From: Dehalococcoidia bacterium
GTDB taxonomy: Bacteria > Chloroflexota > Dehalococcoidia > Lucifugimonadales > Lucifugimonadaceae
Length of the DNA: 33,102 bases
Assembly (NCBI GenBank): GCA_022824185.1
Contig: JAJEAU010000018.1
Coordinates: 1-33,102 of the forward strand
Reading direction: 5' to 3'
Shown here: in pieces, positions 27,209 to 33,102 of the stretch
Layout of the letters: each line of letters opens with the position of its first letter
Position numbering within the stretch: position 1 is the stretch's first letter
Notes under the pieces: generated by a model
Databases searched by the model: none
Told to the model about the DNA's origin: nothing
The model's input: only the letters and a program-made list of their open reading frames with translations
Program-made: the position numbers and the translations under genes

Positions 27209-27679
27209 TTACCAAGGCAAGTTTTCTAGTTCGTCGGTTTGGCTTGCAGAATCGGGCGCGGAATACTGCGAGGGCGTTGTTGCCTCGCTGACGGATTGTG
27301 TCGCCCCGTCGTCGCGTTGCGTGAAGGATTCGCGTTCGCCTTCGGCGTTGCTCTGCCTCGGCGATAGGGGTACAACTCGGCGGGCGTTGACGTCGAGACT
27401 GATGCGCGTCTCGCCGCTAGCCGATGTATATTCTCGGGTCGAAAGGCGACCGTCGACGAATACCCGTGTTCCGCGTTTGACGCGGTCAGAAACCCATTCG
27501 GCTTGTCGTTCCCACGCTGCTACGTTGAACCACTCTGTCTCTTCCCGGACTTCGTCGCGGGCTTGGTAACGCCGATTGACTGCCAGACTGAAGTTGGCGA
27601 CCGCTGCTCCGTTCGCTGTGTATCGCAACTCGGCGTCGCGGCCTACGTTTCCGATGAGGAGTATTTGATTCAGTGACAT
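27209..27679 (-). CDS. ssb: Single-stranded DNA-binding protein, copy 2
   Basis: 156 residues from ATG 27677-27679; an in-frame GTG four codons earlier lies too close to the GGAAGG ribosome site (27691-27696). The OB-fold has NQILLIGNVGRDAELRYTANG, NFSLAVNRRYQ, EWFNVAAWERQAE and RVFVDGRLSTREY. The tail is Ser/Gln/Asp-rich and ends ELENLPW. It differs from copy 1 mainly in the linker. The ribosome site overlaps the foot of a long hairpin in the upstream gap (27695-27754). Confidence 0.94.
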   Translation of the reverse strand: MSLNQILLIGNVGRDAELRYTANGAAVANFSLAVNRRYQARDEVREETEWFNVAAWERQAEWVSDRVKRGTRVFVDGRLSTREYTSASGETRISLDVNARRVVPLSPRQSNAEGERESFTQRDDGATQSVSEATTPSQYSAPDSASQTDELENLPW

Positions 27680-27694
27680 TCGAGTTTTCACCTT

Positions 27695-27754
27695 CCATAG
27701 TTACTGTTACCTTTGTCGTCCAAAAATTAACGACACATTAGTAACAGGTTATGG
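27695..27754 (-). promoter_or_regulatory. Long hairpin in the rpsF-ssb gap, overlapping the ssb ribosome site
   Basis: Three stacked helices fold a 60-nt stretch: CCATA (27695-27699) with TATGG (27750-27754), CTGTTAC (27704-27710) with GTAACAG (27741-27747), and TGTCGT (27714-27719) with ACGACA (27730-27735). All 18 pairs are Watson-Crick, with small internal loops. On the minus-strand transcript no T-run follows the 3' arm, so it is not a terminator. The 3' foot includes the first two bases of the GGAAGG before ssb copy 2. A translational control or mRNA-processing element is plausible. Confidence 0.5.
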
Positions 27755-27762
27755 CAAGGTGT

Positions 27763-28050
27763 TCACTTCCTCACGATCAAGTGGCGAATAATCTGACGGT
27801 CTGCGTTGCAGGCTTGATCAAGTTCAGGAGAGCGAACGGGATCTAGCTTCAACTGGGCTTCGATGTAGTAGCCTTCTGTGTGCTTTTCGATGGGGTAGGC
27901 CAAGTTTCTTTTGCCCCAAGGGTTCACATCACCGACTTCACCGCCAAGAGAATCCACAAGCGCGCGAACCCGATCCACCGACGCATTGCCCTCGGTTTCA
28001 CCGGCGCCTCCGCCTAGTACCCACACAATTTCGTAGTCTCTCAATTCCAT
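27763..28050 (-). CDS. rpsF: Ribosomal protein S6
   Basis: 95 residues, the normal S6 length, from ATG 28048-28050 (MELRDYEIVWVLGG). Core blocks are RDYEIVWVL, NPWGKRNLAYPIEKHTEGYY and the C-terminal IIRHLIVRK. S6 binds 16S rRNA together with S18. A longer in-frame start at 28122 would add 24 residues not found in S6 and would begin at the -10 box. First gene of rpsF-ssb-ssb-rpsR. Confidence 0.95.
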   Translation of the reverse strand: MELRDYEIVWVLGGGAGETEGNASVDRVRALVDSLGGEVGDVNPWGKRNLAYPIEKHTEGYYIEAQLKLDPVRSPELDQACNADRQIIRHLIVRK

Positions 28051-28113
28051 CCCACTTGGTGTCTTGTGAACGTGTTTCGATCCGCACGAGACGCGCAGAT
28101 TCATCGAACCCCG

Positions 28114-28119
28114 ATTATA
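28114..28119 (-). promoter_or_regulatory. -10 box of the probable rpsF operon promoter
   Basis: A perfect TATAAT on the minus strand, about 64 nt before the S6 ATG. I see no good -35 at 16-18 nt. Predicted start near 28107, leaving a leader of about 57 nt that could hold an autoregulatory S6:S18 site, though I could not identify its known motif. Confidence 0.45.
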
Positions 28120-28172
28120 CATTCGAGGCTTCGGCCCGACCGCGAATTCCGCTTTGATCGTGACAGAAACCG

Positions 28173-29417
28173 CTAGGAATCGATGCCCGGCACCGGGAAC
28201 GATGTGGCGAAATCCTTGACGCGTTTTGCCAGATTTCTTTGTTCGGTGGATTCGTCGTCAACCCTCAACGATGCGACGATCATTTCGGCTACGGTTTCCA
28301 TGTCGCTGGTGCCCATGCCGCGTGATGTGATGGACGGGACGCCGATACGGACGCCGCTTGTCACGCGTGGCGGGTTGGGGTCGAATGGGACCATGTTTTT
28401 GTTCGCAACGATGCCTACGCTGCGCAACCTGATTTCAGCCTCGGCACCGGAGACGTTCATGGCGCGTAGATCTACAAGCATGAGATGGTTGTCAGTTCCG
28501 CCGGAAACGATCCGCATTCCCGAAGCAGCCATTGCTTCCGCTAACGCTGATGCGTTGTCCACGATGTTCTTGGCGTATTGCTTGAAGTCGTTGGACAGGG
28601 CTTCTTTGAACGCCACGGCTTTTGCCGCGATGGTGTGTTCCATGGGGCCGCCTTGCATTCTTGGAAAGACCGCCGAGTCGTATTTGCGCGCCCAATCCTT
28701 AGAGGTGATGGCCATCGCACCTCGTGGGCCTCGGAGGGTTTTGTGGGTCGTGGTGGTTACGATCTCCGCGTGCTGGACTGGAGAAGGGTGTTCGCCACCC
28801 GCGACGAGGCCGGCGATATGAGCCATGTCAGCGAGGTGGATTGCGCCAACGTTCTCGGCAATCTTGCCGAAGCGTTCGAAATCGATGGTTCTCGAATAGG
28901 CGGAGTAGCCGGAGACTATGATCTTGGGTTGGAGTTCTTGGGCCATCCGCTCGACAGCGTCGTAGTCGATTAACTCGGACTCTTCGTCGAGTTGGTAATG
29001 GACGAAATCGTAGATGCGGCCGGAGAAGTTGACTGGGGACCCGTGGGTCAGATGACCGCCGTGATCTAAGGACATGCCCATTACGCGGTCGCCCGGCTCT
29101 AACGCGGCGAAGTAGGCGGCCATGTTCGCCTGCGATCCGCTGTGAGGTTGAACGTTGACGTGTTCCGCGCCTTCGAAGAGTTGTTTGGCGCGTTCGATCG
29201 CTAGGGATTCAGCGGCGTCGACGTTTTCGGTGCCGGCGTAGTAGCGGCGTCCGGGGTAGCCTTCGGCGTATTTGTTCGTGAGGACTGATCCTGTAGCTTC
29301 GAGGACGGCGCGACTGGCGTAGTTTTCCGAGGCGATGAGGACGATCTCTTCGCGGAGTCGACGCTCCTCTGCTGCGATGATTTTCGCGATTTCGGGGTCT
29401 CTGGATTGGAGGTTCAA
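28173..29417 (-). CDS. glyA: Serine hydroxymethyltransferase
   Basis: 414 residues; PLP enzyme interconverting serine and glycine with tetrahydrofolate. Signatures are [61 protein letters not shown], and the PLP lysine in [15 protein letters not shown]. The start is a TTG (29415-29417) placed ten residues before DPEIAKI as expected for the family; the upstream GAG is weak. It lies upstream of the rpsF operon on the same strand (122-nt gap with its own -10 box). Confidence 0.96.
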   Translation of the reverse strand: MNLQSRDPEIAKIIAAEERRLREEIVLIASENYASRAVLEATGSVLTNKYAEGYPGRRYYAGTENVDAAESLAIERAKQLFEGAEHVNVQPHSGSQANMAAYFAALEPGDRVMGMSLDHGGHLTHGSPVNFSGRIYDFVHYQLDEESELIDYDAVERMAQELQPKIIVSGYSAYSRTIDFERFGKIAENVGAIHLADMAHIAGLVAGGEHPSPVQHAEIVTTTTHKTLRGPRGAMAITSKDWARKYDSAVFPRMQGGPMEHTIAAKAVAFKEALSNDFKQYAKNIVDNASALAEAMAASGMRIVSGGTDNHLMLVDLRAMNVSGAEAEIRLRSVGIVANKNMVPFDPNPPRVTSGVRIGVPSITSRGMGTSDMETVAEMIVASLRVDDESTEQRNLAKRVKDFATSFPVPGIDS

Positions 29418-29435
29418 TGCGTTGGCTCGCTGATT

Positions 29436-29464
29436 TTGACGGGGCGTTGAATCGAGTCTATTAA
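29436..29464 (+). promoter_or_regulatory. Promoter of the LmbE/PIG-L deacetylase gene
   Basis: TTGACG (29436-29441), a 17-nt spacer and TATTAA (29459-29464) on the plus strand. The start would be near 29471, about 86 nt before the GTG start codon. Confidence 0.6.
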
Positions 29465-29556
29465 TGGGACGATGATTCGAGTTGCGTGGATATCATGGAG
29501 CAGATGCATGTCGGTATGGCATGCCGGTCGATTTGGTTCATTGGAAGGGCCAGGCA

Positions 29557-30285
29557 GTGGCACTAGAGCATTTCACCGAGATACCGGAACGCGCGATGGT
29601 GGTCTGCGCGCATCCCGATGACGCAGAGATCGGGGCCGGAGGGACGACGGCGCATTGGTCTCGCAATGGATGTGAAATTTCGTACGTGGTCTGCACCACG
29701 GGTAGCAGCGGAAGCAACGATGAATCGATGACCTCAGACAGGATCGTGGATATCCGTCGTAAGGAGCAAGAGGATGCGGCTGCGGTGATCGGAGTTTCCA
29801 ACTTGGTTATGCTGCCCTATCCGGATGGGATGCTTGAGGCGAACCGCGAGTTTCTTGGTGACATCGTGAAGGCGATCAGGACGCATCAGCCTGACGTGAT
29901 CTTCACGCATGATCCGTTCCGGTTTGACGGCTTCAACCACCGGGATCACAGAAACACCGGAATCACGGTGCAGGATGCGGTCTACCCGTATGCGAGGGAT
30001 CACCTGCATTTCCCGGAGCAACTCATCAATGGGCTCGAACCGTACATCGTCGGCGACGTTTTCTTTTGGCACGCGGATGAACCGAATGTTGTGGTTGACA
30101 TCACCGATACGATCGATATTCGGATTGATGCGTTGAGCAAACACAGCAGTCAGGTCCCTGGGTTGTCCCGGCAATCTGGGTCGGACCGCGGGATCAGGGA
30201 TCGTTCAAGGTCGGTAGCGGAGGGGTTTCCGTTCGAGTACGGCGAGGCGTTTCGTCGGATTTCTGCTCGACCGAGGCGGAGGTAG
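29557..30285 (+). CDS. LmbE/PIG-L family zinc deacetylase (MshB/BshB-like fold)
   Basis: 242 residues from GTG 29557, which has GGAAGG 8 nt upstream; an in-frame ATG 25 codons earlier has no ribosome site. Zinc motif AHPDDAE (18-24) gives H19 and D22, with the catalytic base D21. The third ligand lies in NHRDHRNTG (H131). The family removes acetyl groups from GlcNAc-type substrates in mycothiol, bacillithiol and GPI synthesis, and other compounds elsewhere. The substrate here is unknown. It is divergent from glyA and ends 2 nt before the convergent PAP2 gene. Confidence 0.87.
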   Translation: MALEHFTEIPERAMVVCAHPDDAEIGAGGTTAHWSRNGCEISYVVCTTGSSGSNDESMTSDRIVDIRRKEQEDAAAVIGVSNLVMLPYPDGMLEANREFLGDIVKAIRTHQPDVIFTHDPFRFDGFNHRDHRNTGITVQDAVYPYARDHLHFPEQLINGLEPYIVGDVFFWHADEPNVVVDITDTIDIRIDALSKHSSQVPGLSRQSGSDRGIRDRSRSVAEGFPFEYGEAFRRISARPRRR

Positions 30286-30287
30286 GT

Positions 30288-30851
30288 CTAGGCGACGCCG
30301 ATGCCTCGGAGGAGACGGAGGACGAGTTCGGGTACGGGTTTCATCAGCTCGAATACGAACCACGCTAGGAGTGCGCCGAGAATGCCGATGACTGCACCGC
30401 CGATTACGTCGGTCGGGTAGAAGGTGCCGACGTAGACCCGGAGGATGGAGTAGACGGTGGCAAGGGCCATGAGCCACCAGCCTAGGCGTTTGTTGGCTAG
30501 CATGACGGCCATCGCGATGGCGAATACGACGGCCATCGGATTTGCAGGGAATGATGGGTCTGTGGATCTGTAGAAGAGAAGGGTCATGGAATCGGCGAGT
30601 TGGTCGAAGGGACGGGGGCGATCGTAGGCAGAGTCGATGATGTCGACGGCGAGGTTTGCGAAGCCGATTGCGGTGGCTGCGATGAGGGTGGCGCGTTGGT
30701 ATAGGCGACGCTCGGAAATGTCTTTGCCGATGAACCAGATGGCGAAGATGATGGTGGAGAACGCGAGCGGCATCAGGTAGTCTGACGCGAGGATTTTGGC
30801 AACGTGGTCGAATAGGGCCGACTTGCCGACGAACCCGTTGATGAAGAGCAT
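30288..30851 (-). CDS. PAP2-superfamily membrane protein lacking the catalytic histidines
   Basis: 187 residues, about five membrane helices. PAP2 phosphatases have three motifs: KX6RP, PSGH and SRX5HX3D. Here the first ends in SAYDRPRP (about 78-85). The second reads PSFPANPMA, with Pro where the catalytic His of PSGH belongs. The third reads LRVYVGTFYPTD, with Phe in place of its His while Arg and Asp remain. It is therefore probably not an active phosphatase, though the fold and membrane topology look intact. It is 19 nt after a membrane-protein gene. Confidence 0.75.
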   Translation of the reverse strand: MLFINGFVGKSALFDHVAKILASDYLMPLAFSTIIFAIWFIGKDISERRLYQRATLIAATAIGFANLAVDIIDSAYDRPRPFDQLADSMTLLFYRSTDPSFPANPMAVVFAIAMAVMLANKRLGWWLMALATVYSILRVYVGTFYPTDVIGGAVIGILGALLAWFVFELMKPVPELVLRLLRGIGVA

Positions 30852-30870
30852 CAGTTCTTTGTCGAAAGGA

Positions 30871-31494
30871 TTAATTGCGGAACGTCCTTTCGAGGATTGC
30901 GGGGATGCTCCAGCGATGTGTGGTTTGAGTCATGCGTTCGAGGTCTAGAGGTAAGCCACGGCGCAGGTTGGTTAGTGAGGTGGTGAATGTCGTCAGTGGA
31001 TCGGTGTGTTTTAGTGCATCTAGGCCATCGGTGCTGGTGTGGGCGGTTTTGTGGGTGGTTCGGGGGCCAAGGTAGCGGTGTCGAATACCGGCGATTGCGG
31101 CGGCGATGATTGTGGCTAGGACGGCGGAGAAGACGAAGTAGATGGCGTAGGCGGTGCCGGCCATTCCGCCATGGATGTCGTTGACGTTGCGGGCGCCGGA
31201 GATTTCCTCGATGGAGGCGGTGCCCCAGGCGCGGTTTTCGGAGGTGCCGTCGATTACGGTCCCAGCTGCCCAGGGGCCTTCGAGGTAGAGGGGTGAGAGG
31301 ATGTAGTAGGCGAGGCCGAGGGTGATTAGGAGGATGCCGAGGATGCGGGTGGTTTGTTTGTGGGGGATTAGCCAGAGGCCGCGGATTTCGCTGATGGAGG
31401 TGGCGAGTTGGAGTGATCCGAGGCTGACTAGGAAGGCTAGGACGACGTAGTCGCGGACCATTACCGCGGCGGCGGATTCGATTTGGTCGCTCAT
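30871..31494 (-). CDS. Membrane protein of unknown function
   Basis: 207 residues with three hydrophobic helices (about 17-35, 50-72 and 113-137). A hydrophilic loop with WGTASIEEISGARNVNDIHG lies between the second and third helix. The C-terminal tail of about 65 residues is rich in Thr, His and Arg. I recognise no family. The ATG at 31492-31494 directly abuts a REP-like repeat, whose GTGAGGG would be the only ribosome site and is too close; ATG 31459-31461 (residue 12) is an alternative start. Probably co-transcribed with the PAP2 gene. Confidence 0.6.
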   Translation of the reverse strand: MSDQIESAAAVMVRDYVVLAFLVSLGSLQLATSISEIRGLWLIPHKQTTRILGILLITLGLAYYILSPLYLEGPWAAGTVIDGTSENRAWGTASIEEISGARNVNDIHGGMAGTAYAIYFVFSAVLATIIAAAIAGIRHRYLGPRTTHKTAHTSTDGLDALKHTDPLTTFTTSLTNLRRGLPLDLERMTQTTHRWSIPAILERTFRN

Positions 31495-31527
31495 CCCTCA
31501 CCCTGACCCTCTCCCCGAGGGAGAGGG
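31495..31527. repeat. REP-like palindromic repeat, CCCTCACCCT family, copy 2
   Basis: CCCTCACCCTGA followed by a perfect 9-bp stem (31507-31515 with 31519-31527) and loop CGA. It is the partner of the copy at 596-633. It fills the 38-nt gap between ilvE and the next gene and touches that gene's start codon. It may also act as a terminator or mRNA 3'-end stabiliser for ilvE. Confidence 0.65.
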
Positions 31528-31532
31528 AAGGA

Positions 31533-32468
31533 TTAGCCGCCGCCGGGGGTTACCCCTGTGCACCAGTCCATGTAGTCGGAGTTGTTTCCGGTGACACAGT
31601 CGAAGTAGATTTCTCGGAGCTGCTCGGTTAACGGTCCGGTGTCGCCGTCGCCGATGTCGCGGTTGTCTATTCTTCCGACGGGTGTGAGGTGGGCCGCGGT
31701 TCCTGTCAGGAACACCTCGTCGGCGAGGTAGAGTTCGCTTCGGTTGATGCGACGCTGGATGACGTCGATTCCGAGTTCTTTTTTGGCGAGGTCGATGACG
31801 GAGTCACGGGTGATGCCGAGGAGGGCGTTGGCGGTTTCGAAGGGGGTGTGGATCTCGCCGTCGCGGATCATGAAGAGGTTTTCGCCGCTGCCTTCGGAGA
31901 CTGAGCCGTCGTGGTTGAGGAGGATTGCTTCGTCGAAGCCGGCCATTACGGCTTCTGTTTTGGCGAGGATGGAGGTTGTGTAGAGGCCTGTGATCTTGAC
32001 GCCGGTGGGCATCATGGAGTCGTCGGGGCGACGCCATGATGAGGTTTGGCACTTTATTGCTCCATCGGCTTCGATGTATGCGCCGAAGGGGAGGATCATG
32101 AGGGCGAAGTCGCTCTCGAGTTCGTGGAGCTTTAGGTTGGCGACTGCTTCTTGAGACTTGTAGGCGAGGGGTCGGATGTAGACGTCTTCGGCGAAGCCGT
32201 TTCGTTCTAGGAGGTCGACGGTGATTTGACAGAGGTCGTCGGCGTCGTAGGGGAGGTCCATTCGGAGGATGTTGCATCCGCGGATGAGGCGCTCGTAGTG
32301 TTCGCGGAGGCGGAAGATGTAGACCTTGCCGTGTTTTTCGTTCCAGTTGCCTCGGATGCCTTCGAAGGCTGCGGTTCCGTAGTGGAGTGCGTGGGTGTCG
32401 ACTCGTACGTTGGCTTCTTCTAGTGGGACTTGTTGTCCTTTGAAGAAGGCCCAAGTTGTCGACGCCAT
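31533..32468 (-). CDS. ilvE: Branched-chain amino-acid aminotransferase
   Basis: 311 residues from ATG 32466-32468, with AGGAGA 7 nt upstream. Fold-type IV PLP aminotransferase doing the last step to Leu, Ile and Val. Blocks: HALHYGTAAFEGIRG (26-40), the PLP lysine K158 in TGVKITGLY, and EGSGENLF with E192 (192-199). The usual G-N-Y-x-N-S after the lysine reads GLYTTS. It lies 15 kb from the main ilv-leu operon and has no T-box upstream. The C-terminus ends in an unusual GVTPGGG. Confidence 0.95.
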   Translation of the reverse strand: MASTTWAFFKGQQVPLEEANVRVDTHALHYGTAAFEGIRGNWNEKHGKVYIFRLREHYERLIRGCNILRMDLPYDADDLCQITVDLLERNGFAEDVYIRPLAYKSQEAVANLKLHELESDFALMILPFGAYIEADGAIKCQTSSWRRPDDSMMPTGVKITGLYTTSILAKTEAVMAGFDEAILLNHDGSVSEGSGENLFMIRDGEIHTPFETANALLGITRDSVIDLAKKELGIDVIQRRINRSELYLADEVFLTGTAAHLTPVGRIDNRDIGDGDTGPLTEQLREIYFDCVTGNNSDYMDWCTGVTPGGG

Positions 32469-32518
32469 TTCGGTATCTCCTGTGGTTGATCGGGTGGGTG
32501 TGTTTGTAGCCCGTTGCA

Positions 32519-32524
32519 ATTATA
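32519..32524 (-). promoter_or_regulatory. -10 box upstream of ilvE
   Basis: A perfect TATAAT on the minus strand about 50 nt before the ilvE ATG. The -35 area is GC-rich (CGCGCG and CGCCGGCG palindromes) with no consensus match, so this is a modest call. Confidence 0.35.
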
Positions 32525-32684
32525 TTAGGGGCGGTCCCCCTCTTCGCCGGCGCCCGCGCGCGTAGGGGAAAGGGTAGTATCTGTTTTGACGCGTTTAAAA
32601 GGCCACTTGGGGTGGTTCGGGGGTTTTGGGTATGTTTTTCGGTTATTTGGGCATGTGGTTGGTTTTCGGGCCTTGCCCATCATT

Positions 32685-32716
32685 GAGCTCGGAGGTCAGC
32701 GCTGACTTCCGAGCTC
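32685..32716. repeat. 32-bp near-perfect palindrome
   Basis: GAGCTCGGAGGTCAGC (32685-32700) faces its reverse complement GCTGACTTCCGAGCTC (32701-32716) with one G-T pair as the only deviation and no spacer. As RNA it would make a very stable hairpin; as DNA it could be a symmetrical binding site. No T-run follows. Confidence 0.6.
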
Positions 32717-32765
32717 CTTCCCTCTCCATCGCCTCTTGAGTGGTGGACGCGCTTGCCCTGCCCCG

Positions 32766-32792
32766 CTGGATTCCGGCCTTCGCCGGAATGAC
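32766..32792. repeat. Common ATTCCGGC...GCCGGAAT palindromic repeat
   Basis: A perfect 8-bp stem (32770-32777 with 32782-32789) with loop CTTC inside CTGG...TGAC. This sequence type is widespread in bacterial genomes and is the source of many spurious VIPAKAGIQ-type proteins. Confidence 0.7.
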
Positions 32793-32830
32793 AAGGATGG
32801 GGCATGCGCGTCCTCTCTTGTCAAGAGGTC

Positions 32831-32954
32831 GACCCCGGAGAGGGGTCAGTTGCTGCGCAGAGCGGTGTGCGAGACCGCTAGCTCCCGATACCAGCCGCGG
32901 CACGCGTCGCCAGACCGCGTGCATGGAGTTCGGCACGGCGATGGGCATCGCCGT
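32831..32954. other. Cluster of four successive hairpins, possible structured element
   Basis: Four stems follow one another: GACCCC/GGGGTC (32831-32836, 32842-32847), AGCGGT/ACCGCT (32861-32866, 32874-32879), GCACGCG/CGCGTGC (32900-32906, 32916-32922) and ACGGCGAT/ATCGCCGT (32935-32942, 32947-32954). All pairs are perfect. It could be an unlisted structured RNA or a composite of repeat units. No promoter or T-run fixes the strand. Confidence 0.35.
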
Positions 32955-33102
32955 TCGGAATACGCCGGTTTCCTTCGATTCACCCTCGCGGGATCCTCTC
33001 GCTCTGTAGCCTCCCTCTTGTGATGGGCAAGAGTAGACGTCCGGTGGCTCCACGTGCGGTCTCCCGGCCCTTGGCAGCATCCTCTGCTCGACGGCGGTTG
33101 AA

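Larger units (their letters stand above)
32525..33102. other. Non-coding right end with palindromes and dispersed repeats
   Basis: No credible gene was found. Open frames on both strands here translate repeat sequence (for example the VIPAKAGIQ / WIPAFAGMT peptides that come from a common palindromic repeat) and show no domain. The region contains a 32-bp palindrome, a common REP-like repeat and four hairpins in about 125 nt, each listed separately. Confidence 0.6.

Noticed and set aside
28051..28110. S6:S18 autoregulatory RNA motif in the rpsF leader
   Set aside because: Only a short CGTG/CACG stem is visible and I could not identify the known CCG-containing hairpin with confidence.
32469..32640. 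A T-box or other amino-acid riboswitch upstream of ilvE
   Set aside because: No GGTGGTACCGCG-like element, specifier loop or terminator is present.
235..32886. Left-end (235-266) and right-end (32854-32886) stretches as copies of one mobile element
   Set aside because: The shared pattern is short and imperfect and the flanks diverge, so it is only noted as a hint in the hairpin-cluster finding.
32643..33080. Open frames on both strands of the right end
   Set aside because: They translate palindromic repeats (VIPAKAGIQ / IPAFAGMT peptides) and hairpins, with no domain and no ribosome site.
1..33102. tRNA, rRNA, tmRNA, RNase P RNA, CRISPR arrays, insertion sequences or prophage genes
   Set aside because: I scanned intergenic parts on both strands for T-loop motifs, regular spaced repeats and transposase or integrase motifs and found none.

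Overview
This is a bacterial chromosome segment of moderately high GC, dense with housekeeping and amino-acid biosynthesis genes. The gene content fits Chloroflexota, perhaps a Dehalococcoidia / SAR202-type marine lineage: an enolase-superfamily dehydratase, a penicillin-amidase paralog, a T-box-controlled ilv-leu operon and an S6-SSB-SSB-S18 cluster. That placement is an inference from gene content; there is no rRNA or tRNA in the window to settle it. TGA ends several genes here, so the standard bacterial code applies.

Layout. (1) 1-1074 is non-coding or unrecognised, rich in repeats, hairpins and G-runs, with a strong leftward promoter. (2) 1075-6453 carries an enolase-superfamily gene (+) with a perfect terminator, a penicillin amidase (-), and a DUF3179 lipoprotein (+) whose frame is crossed by one TGA exactly at the first Cys of the family's CPLC motif. 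(3) 6527-17287 is one leftward branched-chain amino-acid operon, ilvB-ilvN-ilvC-leuA-(DUF805)-leuC-(DUF4328)-leuD-leuB. It is preceded by a promoter and a T-box leader with a Leu (CUC) specifier and an intrinsic terminator. (4) 17344-18279 is a tandem-GNAT acetyltransferase (+). (5) 18276-26055 is a leftward gene string: SurA-like foldase, hom, thrC, a BioF2-type acetyltransferase, a MshA-like GT4 glycosyltransferase and a GH15 glucoamylase/trehalase-like enzyme. (6) 26159-29417 is leftward rpsF-ssb-ssb-rpsR with glyA upstream. (7) 29557-30285 is a LmbE/PIG-L deacetylase (+). (8) 30288-32468 holds ilvE, a membrane protein and a PAP2-fold protein that has lost both catalytic histidines (all -). 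(9) 32525-33102 is non-coding and full of hairpins and dispersed repeats.

How the genes work together. ilvBNC make the valine/isoleucine/leucine precursors, leuABCD turn 2-ketoisovalerate into 2-ketoisocaproate, and ilvE does the final transamination. ilvD is not in this window. The T-box would couple the operon to uncharged tRNA-Leu, and LeuA has a C-terminal allosteric domain for end-product control. hom and thrC form the threonine branch that feeds isoleucine. glyA supplies glycine and one-carbon units.

The most exciting element is the DUF3179 gene. A single in-frame TGA replaces a conserved Cys in a UxxC arrangement, and a SECIS-like hairpin follows at the expected distance, so it is a strong candidate for a selenocysteine-containing member of a family otherwise known to me only in Cys form. 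Other leads are a long hairpin in the rpsF-ssb gap, a catalytically dead PAP2 protein, an acidic tail on S18, and a MshA/MshB/MshD-like trio.
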